In this document: one piece after another, positions 1-9,176 of the stretch
How the letters are laid out: the number at the start of each line of letters is the position of its first letter
Position numbering within the stretch: the stretch's first letter is position 1
Assembly (NCBI GenBank): GCA_943908365.1
Contig: CALTTH010000017.1
Coordinates: 4,540 to 68,539, forward strand
DNA length: 64,000 bases
DNA from: an uncultured Hyphomicrobiales bacterium
Lineage (GTDB): Bacteria > Pseudomonadota > Alphaproteobacteria > Rhizobiales > Rhizobiaceae
Direction: 5' to 3'
Notes under the pieces: generated by a model
Databases searched by the model: none
The model's input: the letters and a program-made list of their open reading frames with translations, nothing else
What the model was told of the DNA's origin: nothing
Made by a program: the position numbers and the translations under genes

Positions 1-72
1 CGGTTGAGTGGGGTCGAACCACCGACCTCAGGTGCCACAAACCTGCGCTCTAACCAACTGAGCTACAACCGC
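1..72 (-). tRNA. tRNA-His (GTG), truncated by the window edge
   Basis: Read on the minus strand, a cloverleaf starts at 72: acceptor GCGGTTG, D arm GCTC/GAGC, anticodon stem CAGGT/ACCTG with loop TTGTGGC (anticodon GTG, histidine), and T arm around TTCGACC. The last acceptor base, the discriminator and any CCA lie outside the window. The base encoded just before the acceptor stem (position 73 read on minus) is T, not G, so the G-1 normally encoded in bacterial tRNA-His is absent, as described for alphaproteobacteria. Confidence 0.95.
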
Positions 73-286
73 ACAAGAGACGCTTGCGCGTCACGGGGCT
101 CACATACGGGGAGTTTTTCCCTTTTGCAAGTCCTTCTCTAATTTTTGCGAAAAAACATATAGAAAGCAAGCGCGTTTTCCCATGTTCGTCCAGCGCCTGG
201 ATCGGCGGCGTTCTGGTCCACATGATATTAACTCTATTTCCCAATTCCCTCAGGCGATTATGGACCCGGCGGCCCTGTGAAGTTAT

Positions 287-301
287 TTAAGATTCTGTTA
301 A
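287..301. promoter_or_regulatory. Perfect CtrA-type box TTAA-N7-TTAA upstream of the sensor kinase
   Basis: TTAAGATTCTGTTAA followed by C matches the full CtrA site TTAA-N7-TTAAC. The spacer contains GATTC, a GANTC site for the CcrM methylase. It is the only recognisable element in the 313-base gap between tRNA-His and the kinase ATG at 386. Matching the motif is direct observation; binding by CtrA is inference. Confidence 0.7.
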
Positions 302-385
302 CGTCACGCCGATGCAGGCTGTGTGGTGCCTCATGAGGAGGCCGTGCGGCAGCGAAGGTCACGTAGTGCCAAAGTAGGTTCCGAC

Positions 386-3300
386 ATGCCCGCCGTTCAA
401 TACCCGTTTATCGACATAGCCGTGCATGAGCGCGTTCGGGAGAAATTCGCCAAGGGTGAAGCGCTTGCGCTGTTCTCGATGGACCTCAAAAGCGCGCTGT
501 GGGCAAATGGGCGGGGTGCGGCTCTCTTCGGCACGCCGATGATCTATGACTTCATCGAGCATGGGCCGAAAGCGCAGGATGTGACCTTTCGTCAGGTGGC
601 GGGTGCTGCGAGCCGGCTGCAGAGGATTGGCGACCGCCAGCAATTCATGATCCGCGTTCTGTCGGGCTTTCGCAGCGTTGCCGTCTCTGCTGCCCTCGAA
701 GTGATCGAAGTCGAGCCGCAGCAGCCGGTCCTGCTCTTCTCCGCAATGCTGGATCAATCCGGCCTGTCGCTGGAAGAACGCGCTTGGAGGATGATCGAAG
801 GATTCGATGATCCTGATATTCATATGGCGGTGATGGATGAAAGCGGCGCGATTATCGCTTCTTCTGGAAAATTCGCCGATCTTGAAATCGCACCGCAGAC
901 CGCCAGGACTTTGATATCGATGGCAGCGCGCCATGGCAGCAAGCTGGTGAAGCGCCCTGTGCCAACGGGCAAGGGCTATCTCCCTGCCGCGACCGCGCAA
1001 CTGACGCAGGAGCCCTTTCTCAATCTCGTTTTCGTGGTCGAGACCGCGCTCGGCAGACTTGACCCCTCCTCTGAGTTCATCGAGGAGCGGCCTGAACCAA
1101 AGGCTATTCCTGTCGAAGAACAGGCTGAGTTGGCACCCAAGCCATCGCAGCAACTGGCGTTCGAAAGCGTTCTCGACGCGGTCGCACAGATCGAAGAGAC
1201 GGATGACGAGCAGCTAGAGGCGGACGAGCACGGCGTTACCGAGGCTATCTCGAACGAGGACCGGTCTGTTTTCCTAGCCTATAAGCAGGATACGGACGAA
1301 GAGCTCGAAACAGTTGAGGCGGTTTCGCCTGCAGACGATTTTCTTTTGGCAGAAGAAGAAAAGACGGCAGAGGTTTCGACACTGGAGGAAGAGCCCAGCT
1401 ATAGCGCCGCGGCCGATGAAACTGACGACGCACAAAGCATGAAAGACGGTACGTCCGAGGCACAGGAAGCGCATTTCCCGGAGGCCGCCGAGCCCAAGGC
1501 TCTTGACACTTACACAGAAGAGCCAGCGCGCTCCTCGCCTTTCGTGTTCAATCCGAATGGCCGGGCAAGCCGGTTCGTTTGGAAGATCGATGCTGCGGGT
1601 TGCTTCAGCTCCATTTCGCATGAGTTTGCCGAAGCCGTGGGGCCGAAGGCCGCGGCTGTTGAAGGCATGAGCTTTTCCGACCTCGCCGCCCTCTTCAACC
1701 TCGATCCTGAAGGCAAGATCGCCGAACTCTTGAAGCGCCGCGACACATGGTCGGGCAAGACGATCTACTGGCCTGTCGAGGGTACGTCCCTTGCAGTGCC
1801 AATCGATCTTGCCGCCCTTCCAACCTATACCCGGGCGCGTGAATTCGACGGCTTTCGCGGTTTCGGCATCGTGCGGATCGCCGACGCGGTGGAAGACCCG
1901 CATGCGGCTGGTCTTGTGCTGGCGGGAGAAAGCCATCCCGACGACACGCCGACGATTGCGCAGGACCAGCAGGATGACGCGGCGGCGGTAGAGTCCGATG
2001 TTTCCGCTGACGCCACCCCGGCCAATGTCGAAGAACCCGTTCCTTTTTCCTTCGTGGATGAAGATGACCCAGAGGCCGATCCGGCTGAGACGGACGTGCT
2101 CGAAACCGATTCCGTGCCGGAAGAACCGCAGCCGCAGCGCTTCCACCAGCCGCCGGAACATGAGGTTCCGGTGTTGAAGATTGTAGAGAAGCCGGTTCAA
2201 TCCTATTCCGACAAGGTCGTGCATATCGATGAACACCGCAATCGTCGCGACGGCCTGACGGCCAGCGAACAGGCGGCATTTCGCGAAATCGGCCGGACCC
2301 TGAAGCCCGTTGAAGATGAGGAAGCGACGCCGGCTGTTTCTGAACACGCGCCGTCGGACGATGGAGCCGAAGAGATTTCTGTCGAGGCGGAAGCCGAAGA
2401 CGCTGTTGCGGCTGCCGTTGAGACAGACGATGCCGAGGCTGAAACCGACGAGCCGGTTGTCGCCACCGAGACCTTAGGCGCCGATCAGCCAGCCGCGCCG
2501 AGCGATGACGATGCATTTCACGCCTATACGCGTGGTGACGAGCCTGTGGCCTTCACCCATCCGCCCATCGGCACCCGCGTGGAAGGCGGCCATGACGAGG
2601 ATGAGGACGACGCCGCGGCTGCCGAGGAACCGGCCACGCAGGATGAAGACGTCGATCCCGCCATCGACGATGAGGCGGTTGCACTTGCATCTTCCACCCG
2701 TCTTTCAGCGGGATTGACGCCGGAGACCGTCGATCAGATGCCGGTGGCGCTTCTGATCCACAGCGGCGATCGTCTGATCCATGCCAACCCCGAATTCATG
2801 CGCCTCACCGGCTACACGGATCTGGACGAGTTGACAGCGCTCGGAGGTCTGGATGCGCTGCTACAGCGGGAAGAATTGGACAATGTTTCCGAGCGCAGCG
2901 GCGGCATGGTCGCGGTGAGCGCCGAAAACGAACTCATTCCTGTGCGGGCAAAGCTCCAGTCGGTTCGTTGGGAGGAGGCGAGCGCCTTGATGCTGTCGCT
3001 TATCCCGACCGAAACGGTACGAGATGCTGCGCCTGTTCACGCGGCTGATATGCCGGGGGAAGAGCCGACAACTGACAAGGCAGAAGACTCCGACCGGATG
3101 AAGGGCGAGATCGAGGAGTTGCACTCCATTCTGGAGACGGCGACCGATGGCGTGGTTCTGTTGGACGAGGATGGCAGTATCCGTTCGCTCAACCGCTCGG
3201 CCAGCGCGCTCTTCAATTACGACGGTGCCGAAATCGCCAGCAAACCCTTCGTGACGCTGTTTGCGCACGAGAGCCAGCGCGCTGTGCTGGACTATCTTTC

Positions 3301-4219
3301 GGGCCTCGCCAATAATGGAGTGGCGAGCGTGCTGAACGACGGTCGCGAAGTGATCGGTCGTGAAGCCTCGGGCGGTTTCCTGCCACTCTTCATGACGATC
3401 GGCCGGCTGAAATCCACCAATGGTTATTGCGCGGTGATCCGTGACATCACTCAGTGGAAGCGCACTGAGGAAGATTTGCGCAACGCCAAGCGCGCGGCAG
3501 AGACCGCAAATGCGCACAAGACCGACTTTCTGGCGCGTGTCAGCCATGAAATCCGCACACCGCTCAACGCGATCATTGGCTTTGCCGACATGATGGCGAC
3601 CGAGCGTTTCGGGCCGATCGGTCATCCGCGTTACATCGAATACTCCAACGACGTCGTCCGCTCCGGGCGCCATGTCCTCGATATCGTCAACGATCTTCTG
3701 GATATCTCCAAGATCGAAGCCGGCCAGATGGATGTGGATTTCAAGGCGGTGGCGCTGAACGAAACCATCGCGGAAGCGGTCTCGCTGGTCCAGCCGCAGG
3801 CGAACAACCAGCGCGTCATCATCCGGACTGCCTTGTCGCAATCGGTGCCGCCAGTCGTTGCGGATCTGCGCTCGATCAAGCAGATCCTGCTCAACATTCT
3901 GTCGAATGCCATCAAGTTCACGCCGTCGGGCGGCCAGATCGTGGTGTCGACAGCATATGAGCCGAATGGCAGTGTCGTGCTGAGGGTACGCGATACCGGC
4001 ATCGGCATGACGCGCTCGGAACTGGAGCAGGCAATGAAGCCATTCCGCCAGGTCTCGGCTTCCAGCAGCCGTGTTCGTGGTGATGGAACAGGTCTCGGTC
4101 TACCATTGACGAAGGCGATGGTTGATGCCAACCGCGCCAACTTCTCCATTACGTCAACGCCGAATGAAGGAACGCTGGTGGAAATCAGCTTTCCGTCACA
4201 GCGGGTTCTTGCGAACTGA
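386..4219 (+). CDS. pdhS1: Multi-PAS sensor histidine kinase, PdhS/PleC-DivJ family
   Basis: A soluble histidine kinase of about 1277 residues with no membrane segment. A PAS-like domain (about 390-505) is followed by a long Ala/Glu/Asp-rich linker, a second PAS (about 775-860), a third PAS (about 910-1030), then HisKA with SHEIRTPLN (phospho-acceptor His about 1054) and an HATPase with NAIKFT, RDTGIGM and GTGLGLPL. The HisKA segment is typical of PdhS, PleC and DivJ, kinases or phosphatases that act on DivK and so set CtrA activity in alphaproteobacteria. I recall pdhS1 of A. tumefaciens in the same neighbourhood, so the symbol is probable, not proven. ATG 386 has AAGTAGG just upstream; a GTG at 323 would add 21 residues but lies only 22 bases from the CtrA-type box at 287-301. 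Family certainty is high; orthologue certainty is moderate. Confidence 0.9.
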   Translation: MPAVQYPFIDIAVHERVREKFAKGEALALFSMDLKSALWANGRGAALFGTPMIYDFIEHGPKAQDVTFRQVAGAASRLQRIGDRQQFMIRVLSGFRSVAVSAALEVIEVEPQQPVLLFSAMLDQSGLSLEERAWRMIEGFDDPDIHMAVMDESGAIIASSGKFADLEIAPQTARTLISMAARHGSKLVKRPVPTGKGYLPAATAQLTQEPFLNLVFVVETALGRLDPSSEFIEERPEPKAIPVEEQAELAPKPSQQLAFESVLDAVAQIEETDDEQLEADEHGVTEAISNEDRSVFLAYKQDTDEELETVEAVSPADDFLLAEEEKTAEVSTLEEEPSYSAAADETDDAQSMKDGTSEAQEAHFPEAAEPKALDTYTEEPARSSPFVFNPNGRASRFVWKIDAAGCFSSISHEFAEAVGPKAAAVEGMSFSDLAALFNLDPEGKIAELLKRRDTWSGKTIYWPVEGTSLAVPIDLAALPTYTRAREFDGFRGFGIVRIADAVEDPHAAGLVLAGESHPDDTPTIAQDQQDDAAAVESDVSADATPANVEEPVPFSFVDEDDPEADPAETDVLETDSVPEEPQPQRFHQPPEHEVPVLKIVEKPVQSYSDKVVHIDEHRNRRDGLTASEQAAFREIGRTLKPVEDEEATPAVSEHAPSDDGAEEISVEAEAEDAVAAAVETDDAEAETDEPVVATETLGADQPAAPSDDDAFHAYTRGDEPVAFTHPPIGTRVEGGHDEDEDDAAAAEEPATQDEDVDPAIDDEAVALASSTRLSAGLTPETVDQMPVALLIHSGDRLIHANPEFMRLTGYTDLDELTALGGLDALLQREELDNVSERSGGMVAVSAENELIPVRAKLQSVRWEEASALMLSLIPTETVRDAAPVHAADMPGEEPTTDKAEDSDRMKGEIEELHSILETATDGVVLLDEDGSIRSLNRSASALFNYDGAEIASKPFVTLFAHESQRAVLDYLSGLANNGVASVLNDGREVIGREASGGFLPLFMTIGRLKSTNGYCAVIRDITQWKRTEEDLRNAKRAAETANAHKTDFLARVSHEIRTPLNAIIGFADMMATERFGPIGHPRYIEYSNDVVRSGRHVLDIVNDLLDISKIEAGQMDVDFKAVALNETIAEAVSLVQPQANNQRVIIRTALSQSVPPVVADLRSIKQILLNILSNAIKFTPSGGQIVVSTAYEPNGSVVLRVRDTGIGMTRSELEQAMKPFRQVSASSSRVRGDGTGLGLPLTKAMVDANRANFSITSTPNEGTLVEISFPSQRVLAN

Positions 4220-4384
4220 GGGGCTCTGAGCATTAGGGTCAAAACAAATGTCTGGTTCGTTTTCGTCCGACCACGCGTGAATAAAAGTTAGAAATATGCA
4301 GGCGAGCCCCGTGCTCCCTTGCATTTTTCTCGGTATTAGCAAAGTCCGTGGCCGCACCCTGCTGGCTGCGGAAGGATTACCGCC

Positions 4385-6058
4385 TTGCAGCCATCCGAAT
4401 ATCCAACTGCCGCATCGATGCCGGCAGGATCGCGCATCAGCCCCTTGACGATGGCGGCCATCGTTCTTTCCGCGCTGGTCGCGATGCCGCTGATTGCCAT
4501 TTTCGTCATTGCTCTGACGGGTGGCACCAACGGCTGGCAGCATCTCATCGTCAATGTCCTGCCGCGGTCCGGCGCGCAGACGCTTCTTCTGCTCGTCATG
4601 ACCGGCGCCCTTACCACGATCACCGGTGTCACGACGGCTTGGCTCGTGACCATGTTCGATTTTCCCTTCCGGCGGTTACTGTCCTTTGCGCTCGTACTGC
4701 CGCTGGCAATTCCTTCCTACTTGGCCGCCTATGCGTTCGGCGAGTTTCTGGATTTCGCTGGCCCGGTCCAGAGCGGGCTACGTGTCCTCTTCGGCTACCA
4801 GACCATTCGCGACTACTGGTTTCCCGATATCCGCTCGCTTGGCGGTGCCGTACTGGTTTTGGGTTCGGTTCTTTATCCTTACATCTATCTCTCGACCCGC
4901 GCGGCTTTCGGCTTGCAGGGGCGGTTTGCGGCCGATGCGGCAAGGACACTCGGTGTCGGACCTCTGCGCCTTTTTCTCTCCGTCCAACTGCCGATGGCGC
5001 GTCCTGCAATCATCATCGGCCTCGCATTGGTGATGATGGAAACGCTGAACGATATCGGCGCGGTGGAGTATCTCGGCGTTCATACGTTGACCTTCACCAT
5101 TTATGAGACGTGGCTCAATCGCGGCAATCTTGCTGGCGCGACACAGATCGCCGCCTGCCTCGTGCTGATCGTTGCGGCTTTGATCGTGATCGAGCGGAGA
5201 GCGCGCAGGCGACAGCGTTTTGCAACCAGCAAAGCGACGGCGATGCATCAGCGCTCCGCGAGAATGCCCCTTTCACCAGCCCGTGGGTGGCTCGCGACAC
5301 TTTTCTGCGCCCTGCCCTTCTTGTCCGGCTTTGTGGTCCCCGTCCTCGTGCTCGGTAGCTACGCTCTAAAACGGTTGAGCAGGCTGGCCGATCCAAAACT
5401 CTTCAAGGCGCTGCTTCACAGTCTGGAAGTCTCGCTACCAGTGGCGATTATCACCTTATTCGGCGGTTTTCTTCTGGCCTATGCCCAGCGGGAACGCCCC
5501 TCATGGCCGACGCGCTTTGCCGTTCGCGTGGGCTCGCTTGGTTACGGCATACCGGGCACCGTGCTTGCCATCGGCGTTTTGCTTCCACTTGCCGGTCTCG
5601 ACAATACGGTGGATGGGATAATGCGGGGGCATCTTGGCATCTCCACCGGGCTTCTTTTGTCCGGCACCGCCTTTGCGATTATCTATGCGCATGGCGTGCG
5701 CTTCATGACGCTTGCGGAAGGCACAGTCGACGCCGGGTTCCAGAAGCTGTCGCCCCATCTCGATATGGCATCGCGCACACTTGGCCGGACCCGGCTCCAG
5801 ACGTTGATCGGCGTGTTGCTGCCCAATATCCGACCCGCTGCCATTACGGCATCGCTGCTGGTGTTCATCGAGTCGCTGAAGGAACTTCCGGCCACGATCA
5901 TGCTGCGGCCATTCAACTTCAACACGCTTTCGACGATGGTCTATGAAAGTGCGTCACGCTCCCGCGTGCAGGATGCAGCACTTCCCGCGCTCGTCATCAT
6001 CACCGCCGGGCTGGTCCCGGTCATCCTCGTCTCACATTCGCTGGACAGGGATACTTAA
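4385..6058 (+). CDS. Iron(III)-type ABC transporter permease, two fused halves (FbpB/AfuB family)
   Basis: A 557-residue inner-membrane protein built as two homologous permease halves (about 20-275 and 300-550), each with an EAA-type loop; these contain AARTLGVGPLRLF and ASRTLGRTRLQTL. This is the arrangement of AfuB/FbpB/ThiP permeases, which work with a periplasmic binding protein and an ATPase to import ferric ion or related ligands. Neither partner is adjacent: upstream is the kinase and downstream a convergent ligase. The start is TTG 4385, which has GGAAGGA eight bases upstream; ATG 4418 and ATG 4451 are alternatives. The substrate (iron, thiamine or another ligand) cannot be fixed from the sequence. 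Confidence 0.85.
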   Translation: MQPSEYPTAASMPAGSRISPLTMAAIVLSALVAMPLIAIFVIALTGGTNGWQHLIVNVLPRSGAQTLLLLVMTGALTTITGVTTAWLVTMFDFPFRRLLSFALVLPLAIPSYLAAYAFGEFLDFAGPVQSGLRVLFGYQTIRDYWFPDIRSLGGAVLVLGSVLYPYIYLSTRAAFGLQGRFAADAARTLGVGPLRLFLSVQLPMARPAIIIGLALVMMETLNDIGAVEYLGVHTLTFTIYETWLNRGNLAGATQIAACLVLIVAALIVIERRARRRQRFATSKATAMHQRSARMPLSPARGWLATLFCALPFLSGFVVPVLVLGSYALKRLSRLADPKLFKALLHSLEVSLPVAIITLFGGFLLAYAQRERPSWPTRFAVRVGSLGYGIPGTVLAIGVLLPLAGLDNTVDGIMRGHLGISTGLLLSGTAFAIIYAHGVRFMTLAEGTVDAGFQKLSPHLDMASRTLGRTRLQTLIGVLLPNIRPAAITASLLVFIESLKELPATIMLRPFNFNTLSTMVYESASRSRVQDAALPALVIITAGLVPVILVSHSLDRDT

Positions 6059-6073
6059 CGTGTTTTGGTCCTT

Positions 6074-6115
6074 GCGCATCGTGCCTTCCGTAAAATCGAG
6101 TCCGATTTTCGGGCC
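6074..6115 (-). repeat. Palindromic intergenic repeat, family A, copy 1 (inverted orientation)
   Basis: The stem AAAATCG (6092-6098) pairs with CGATTTT (6103-6109). Read on minus it continues into a tail GGAAGGCACGATGCG shared in form with copies at 25762-25802 and 61721-61759. It sits just after the permease stop in a 321-base gap between convergent genes, so it may act as a bidirectional terminator or RNA-end element. It resembles rhizobial interspersed palindromes; I have not assigned it to a named class. Confidence 0.7.
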
Positions 6116-6268
6116 GATGATCAAAAAAAAGAGGCAGCTAACGCTGCCACTAAAATTGTGCTTTCAACGAGAGTAGGATCGAAAATACATCATGTCTTTT
6201 TGGAGCCACCGGCTCTCCATCCCGTCATCGAATGGACCCGCGTTAGATTTATTTTTGGACAATTCACT

Positions 6269-6283
6269 TTAAGAGAAGGTTAA
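6269..6283. promoter_or_regulatory. CtrA-type box TTAA-N7-TTAA in a convergent intergenic gap
   Basis: TTAAGAGAAGGTTAA fits TTAA-N7-TTAA exactly. It lies between two genes that converge on it (permease stop 6058, ligase stop 6380), so no annotated gene starts nearby. Apart from this box and the family A repeat I see nothing in 6059-6379. It may be fortuitous or mark an unannotated transcript. Confidence 0.4.
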
Positions 6284-6379
6284 AACCGCACCCCACCTTT
6301 GACGGGCGACAATTCCTATAGGTGCTCGCCTGTTGGTTGAAGCCGGGGTGTGATTCCAAGGCATCATCCGCCCCAACAC

Positions 6380-8332
6380 TCAGCTCTGAAGCGCTGCGAT
6401 ACCTTCGAACAGAGCAAGCGCCTCTGGATTGGCAAGCGCTTCCTTGTTCTTGACTGGCCGCCCGTGGACCACATCGCGCACCGCCAGTTCAACGATCTTG
6501 CCGGATTTCGTTCGCGGTATATCGTCCACCGCGATGATCTTTGCCGGAACGTGGCGGGGCGATGCACCTGTTCTGATGCGGTTCTTGATGCGTGAGATCA
6601 GCGCATCATCCAGGCTTGCACCATCCTTCAGGCGAACGAAAAGCACGACGCGCACATCGCCGTCCCAATCCTGCCCGATGCAGAGCGCTTCCAGCACCTC
6701 GTCGATCGTCTCCACCTGGTTGTAGATCTCGGCCGTACCGATACGCACGCCGCCAGGGTTCAGGGTGGCATCCGAGCGCCCGTGAATGATCAGCCCGGCA
6801 TGCACCGTCCATTCAGCGAAATCACCGTGGCACCAGACATTGTCGAAGCGGCCGAAATAGGCCGCACGATACTTTTCACCATCCGGATCGTTCCAGAACA
6901 TGATGGGCTGGCAGGGGAAGGGTGCGGTGCAAACGAGTTCGCCCTTCTCGCCGCGCACTGACCTGCCCTCATCATCCCAGACATCCACCGAAAGACCCAG
7001 GCCCGGCCCCTGGATTTCGCCTTTCCAGACCGGCTTCACCGGATTGCCGAGCACGAAGCAGGAGACGATATCGGTCCCGCCTGAGATTGAGGCAAGCTGG
7101 ACGTCGCTCTTGATGCCATCATAGACGAAGGAGAAGCCTTCCGGCGATAGCGGCGACCCGGTGGAGGTCACGAGCCTCAGCGCCGAAAGATCATGGGTCT
7201 TACCCGGCTCCAGACCGGATTTGCGCACCGCATCGATATATTTGGCCGATGTGCCGAAGACGGCAAAGCCCTCTTGTTCTGCGTAGTCGAAGAGCACAGT
7301 GCCATCCGGCGCGAATGGCGAACCATCGTAAAGGCAGAGCGTTGCGCCCGAAGCAAGGCCTGTCACCAGCCAGTTCCACATCATCCAGCCACAGGTGGTG
7401 AAGTAGAAAAAGCGCTCGCCCTCTATCAGCTCACAGTGAAAGCGATGCTCTTTCAGGTGCTGGAGCAGCGTTCCGCCAGCTGAATGGACGATGCATTTGG
7501 GAACGCCCGTGGTGCCGGAGGAAAAGAGAATATAGAGCGGATGGCTGAAGGGCTGGCGGACGTAAGTCAGCGGTCTGGCCTGAAATTGCTGAACGACATC
7601 ATCATAGTGGAGAATGCCGGCCTGATTCTCCTGATCGGTCTGCGTGGTTCCCGCATAGGGCACCAGCAGCAGCGGAACGCCGAGTTTTTCGGCAACCGCC
7701 TTGGCCTTATCCGCCACCTCCTGCCGCTTGCCATTGTACCAATAGCCATCGCAGGCGATGAAGAGTTTTGGCCCAATCTGCCCGAACCGGTCTAGCACGC
7801 CCTGTTCGCCAAAATCGGGCGAGCAGGAGGACCAGACGGCACCGAGCGATGTGGCAGCCAGCATCAGCGCCACGGTCTGCAGCATGTTCGGCATCATCGC
7901 AGCAATGCGGTCGCCAGCTACTATGCCCTTCTCCGCAAAGGCCTGCTGCAAGCGTGAGACCTCTTTGCGAAGCCGATCCCAGGACCAGCGCGTCTCGACC
8001 TTATCTTCGCCGCGGAAGATAATCGCATCATCCGGCCCGCTGCGGCTCAGCAGATTTTCGGCAAAATTCAGCTCCGCATCCGGAAAGAACCGCGCGTTCA
8101 GCATGTCGCCTCGGTCGACGAGAACGCGTTCCCCCGGCTCGCCGATCACGCCGCAATAGGTCCACACCGCACTCCAGAAGTCTTCGCGCGCATCTATAGA
8201 CCACCTGTGGAAGGCATCGTAATCGGCAAACTGCACGCCATAGCGGTTGGCGCACCAGTCGATGAAGTGCGTCATGGGCGAGTGCGCGATGCGCTCAGCC
8301 GACGGTGTCCAAAGTGGGTTGGTGTCAGTCAC
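6380..8332 (-). CDS. acsA2: Acetoacetyl-CoA synthetase (acetoacetate-CoA ligase)
   Basis: A 650-residue AMP-forming ligase that activates acetoacetate to acetoacetyl-CoA with ATP, feeding ketone bodies from poly-hydroxybutyrate breakdown into acetyl-CoA. It has the acyl-adenylate P-loop ILFSSGTTGVPKCIVH, the hinge region HGRSDATLNPGGVRIG, and the C-terminal RTKSGKIVE with the catalytic lysine. The N-terminal LWTPS...FIDWCANRYG pattern and the length are those of acetoacetyl-CoA rather than acetyl-CoA synthetases. Start ATG 8332 follows GGAGGCCACCGTG. It lies 28 bases after potI on the same strand and could receive read-through. In Sinorhizobium the gene is called acsA2; the symbol is by family resemblance. 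Confidence 0.93.
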   Translation of the reverse strand: MTDTNPLWTPSAERIAHSPMTHFIDWCANRYGVQFADYDAFHRWSIDAREDFWSAVWTYCGVIGEPGERVLVDRGDMLNARFFPDAELNFAENLLSRSGPDDAIIFRGEDKVETRWSWDRLRKEVSRLQQAFAEKGIVAGDRIAAMMPNMLQTVALMLAATSLGAVWSSCSPDFGEQGVLDRFGQIGPKLFIACDGYWYNGKRQEVADKAKAVAEKLGVPLLLVPYAGTTQTDQENQAGILHYDDVVQQFQARPLTYVRQPFSHPLYILFSSGTTGVPKCIVHSAGGTLLQHLKEHRFHCELIEGERFFYFTTCGWMMWNWLVTGLASGATLCLYDGSPFAPDGTVLFDYAEQEGFAVFGTSAKYIDAVRKSGLEPGKTHDLSALRLVTSTGSPLSPEGFSFVYDGIKSDVQLASISGGTDIVSCFVLGNPVKPVWKGEIQGPGLGLSVDVWDDEGRSVRGEKGELVCTAPFPCQPIMFWNDPDGEKYRAAYFGRFDNVWCHGDFAEWTVHAGLIIHGRSDATLNPGGVRIGTAEIYNQVETIDEVLEALCIGQDWDGDVRVVLFVRLKDGASLDDALISRIKNRIRTGASPRHVPAKIIAVDDIPRTKSGKIVELAVRDVVHGRPVKNKEALANPEALALFEGIAALQS

Positions 8333-8360
8333 GGTGGCCTCCTCCTGCCCCCAAATCTAC

Positions 8361-9173
8361 TCAGCCTTTTGCAGCGGCATGCTCATCCCTCATGCGCTGG
8401 AGTTCGCTCCGCTTGGAGGTGATGGACGCGCAGATCACCCCGATCGTCACGAGGCCAATCAGGATCGTGCAGACGGCGTTGATCTCCGGCGTCACGCCAA
8501 GACGGACCTGGGAGTAAATCTTGATCGGCAATGTGGTGGCGCCCGGCCCCGTGGTGAAACTTGCGATCACCAGATCGTCGAGCGATAGGGTAAAAGCCAG
8601 CATCCAGCCGGCGACGACAGCCGGCATGATCAAGGGCAAAGTGATGCGGAAGAAAGTCTTGACCGGGGGGCAGCCGAGATCGAGCGCTGCCTCCTCCAGG
8701 CTGCGATCGAAGGTCAGAAGCCTGGACTGCACAACGATCGCGACATAGCACATGGTGAAGGTCGTGTGGGCGATGACGACCGTCCAGAAGCCGCGATCCA
8801 CCCCGATGGAAACGAAGAGCAGCAGCAGCGACAGGCCGGTGATGACCTCCGGCATGACGAGCGGCGCATAGATCATGCCGGAGAAGAGGACCCGGCCCGG
8901 GAAGCGGGCAAAGCGTGTCAGCGAAAGCGCGGCTAACGTCCCAAGAATCGTGCCGATGGTGGCGCTCAGCACGCCGACGCGCAGCGTGATCCATGCGGCA
9001 TCCATAAGTCCCTCATTCGACCACATGGACTGATACCAGTGCAGCGAAAATCCGCCCCAAACCGTCACCAGCTTGGAGGCATTGAAGGAATAGATCACCA
9101 GAATAAGGATCGGAATATAGAGAAAGGCAAAGCAGATGGTCAGGATCGTGGTATCGAACTTGCCGCGTTTCAT
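8361..9173 (-). CDS. potI: Putrescine ABC transporter permease PotI
   Basis: A 270-residue inner-membrane permease with about six membrane segments, beginning at FDTTILTICFAFLYIPILIL. The EAA loop EEAALDLGCPPVKTF near residue 165 contacts the ATPase. It is the second permease of the PotFGHI putrescine importer and starts 3 bases after potH stops, which implies co-translation. Family members share this length. The polyamine assignment rests on the whole four-gene set, especially the PotF-like binding protein. Spermidine is an alternative substrate, but the PotF-like rather than PotD-like receptor favours putrescine. Confidence 0.92.
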   Translation of the reverse strand: MKRGKFDTTILTICFAFLYIPILILVIYSFNASKLVTVWGGFSLHWYQSMWSNEGLMDAAWITLRVGVLSATIGTILGTLAALSLTRFARFPGRVLFSGMIYAPLVMPEVITGLSLLLLFVSIGVDRGFWTVVIAHTTFTMCYVAIVVQSRLLTFDRSLEEAALDLGCPPVKTFFRITLPLIMPAVVAGWMLAFTLSLDDLVIASFTTGPGATTLPIKIYSQVRLGVTPEINAVCTILIGLVTIGVICASITSKRSELQRMRDEHAAAKG

Positions 9174-9176
9174 GGC

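Noticed and set aside
4220..4384. Possible iron-responsive (Fur/Irr/RirA) operator before the permease
   Set aside because: An A+T-rich patch with TTAGAAAT near 4288 is present but no inverted Irr or RirA motif could be read.
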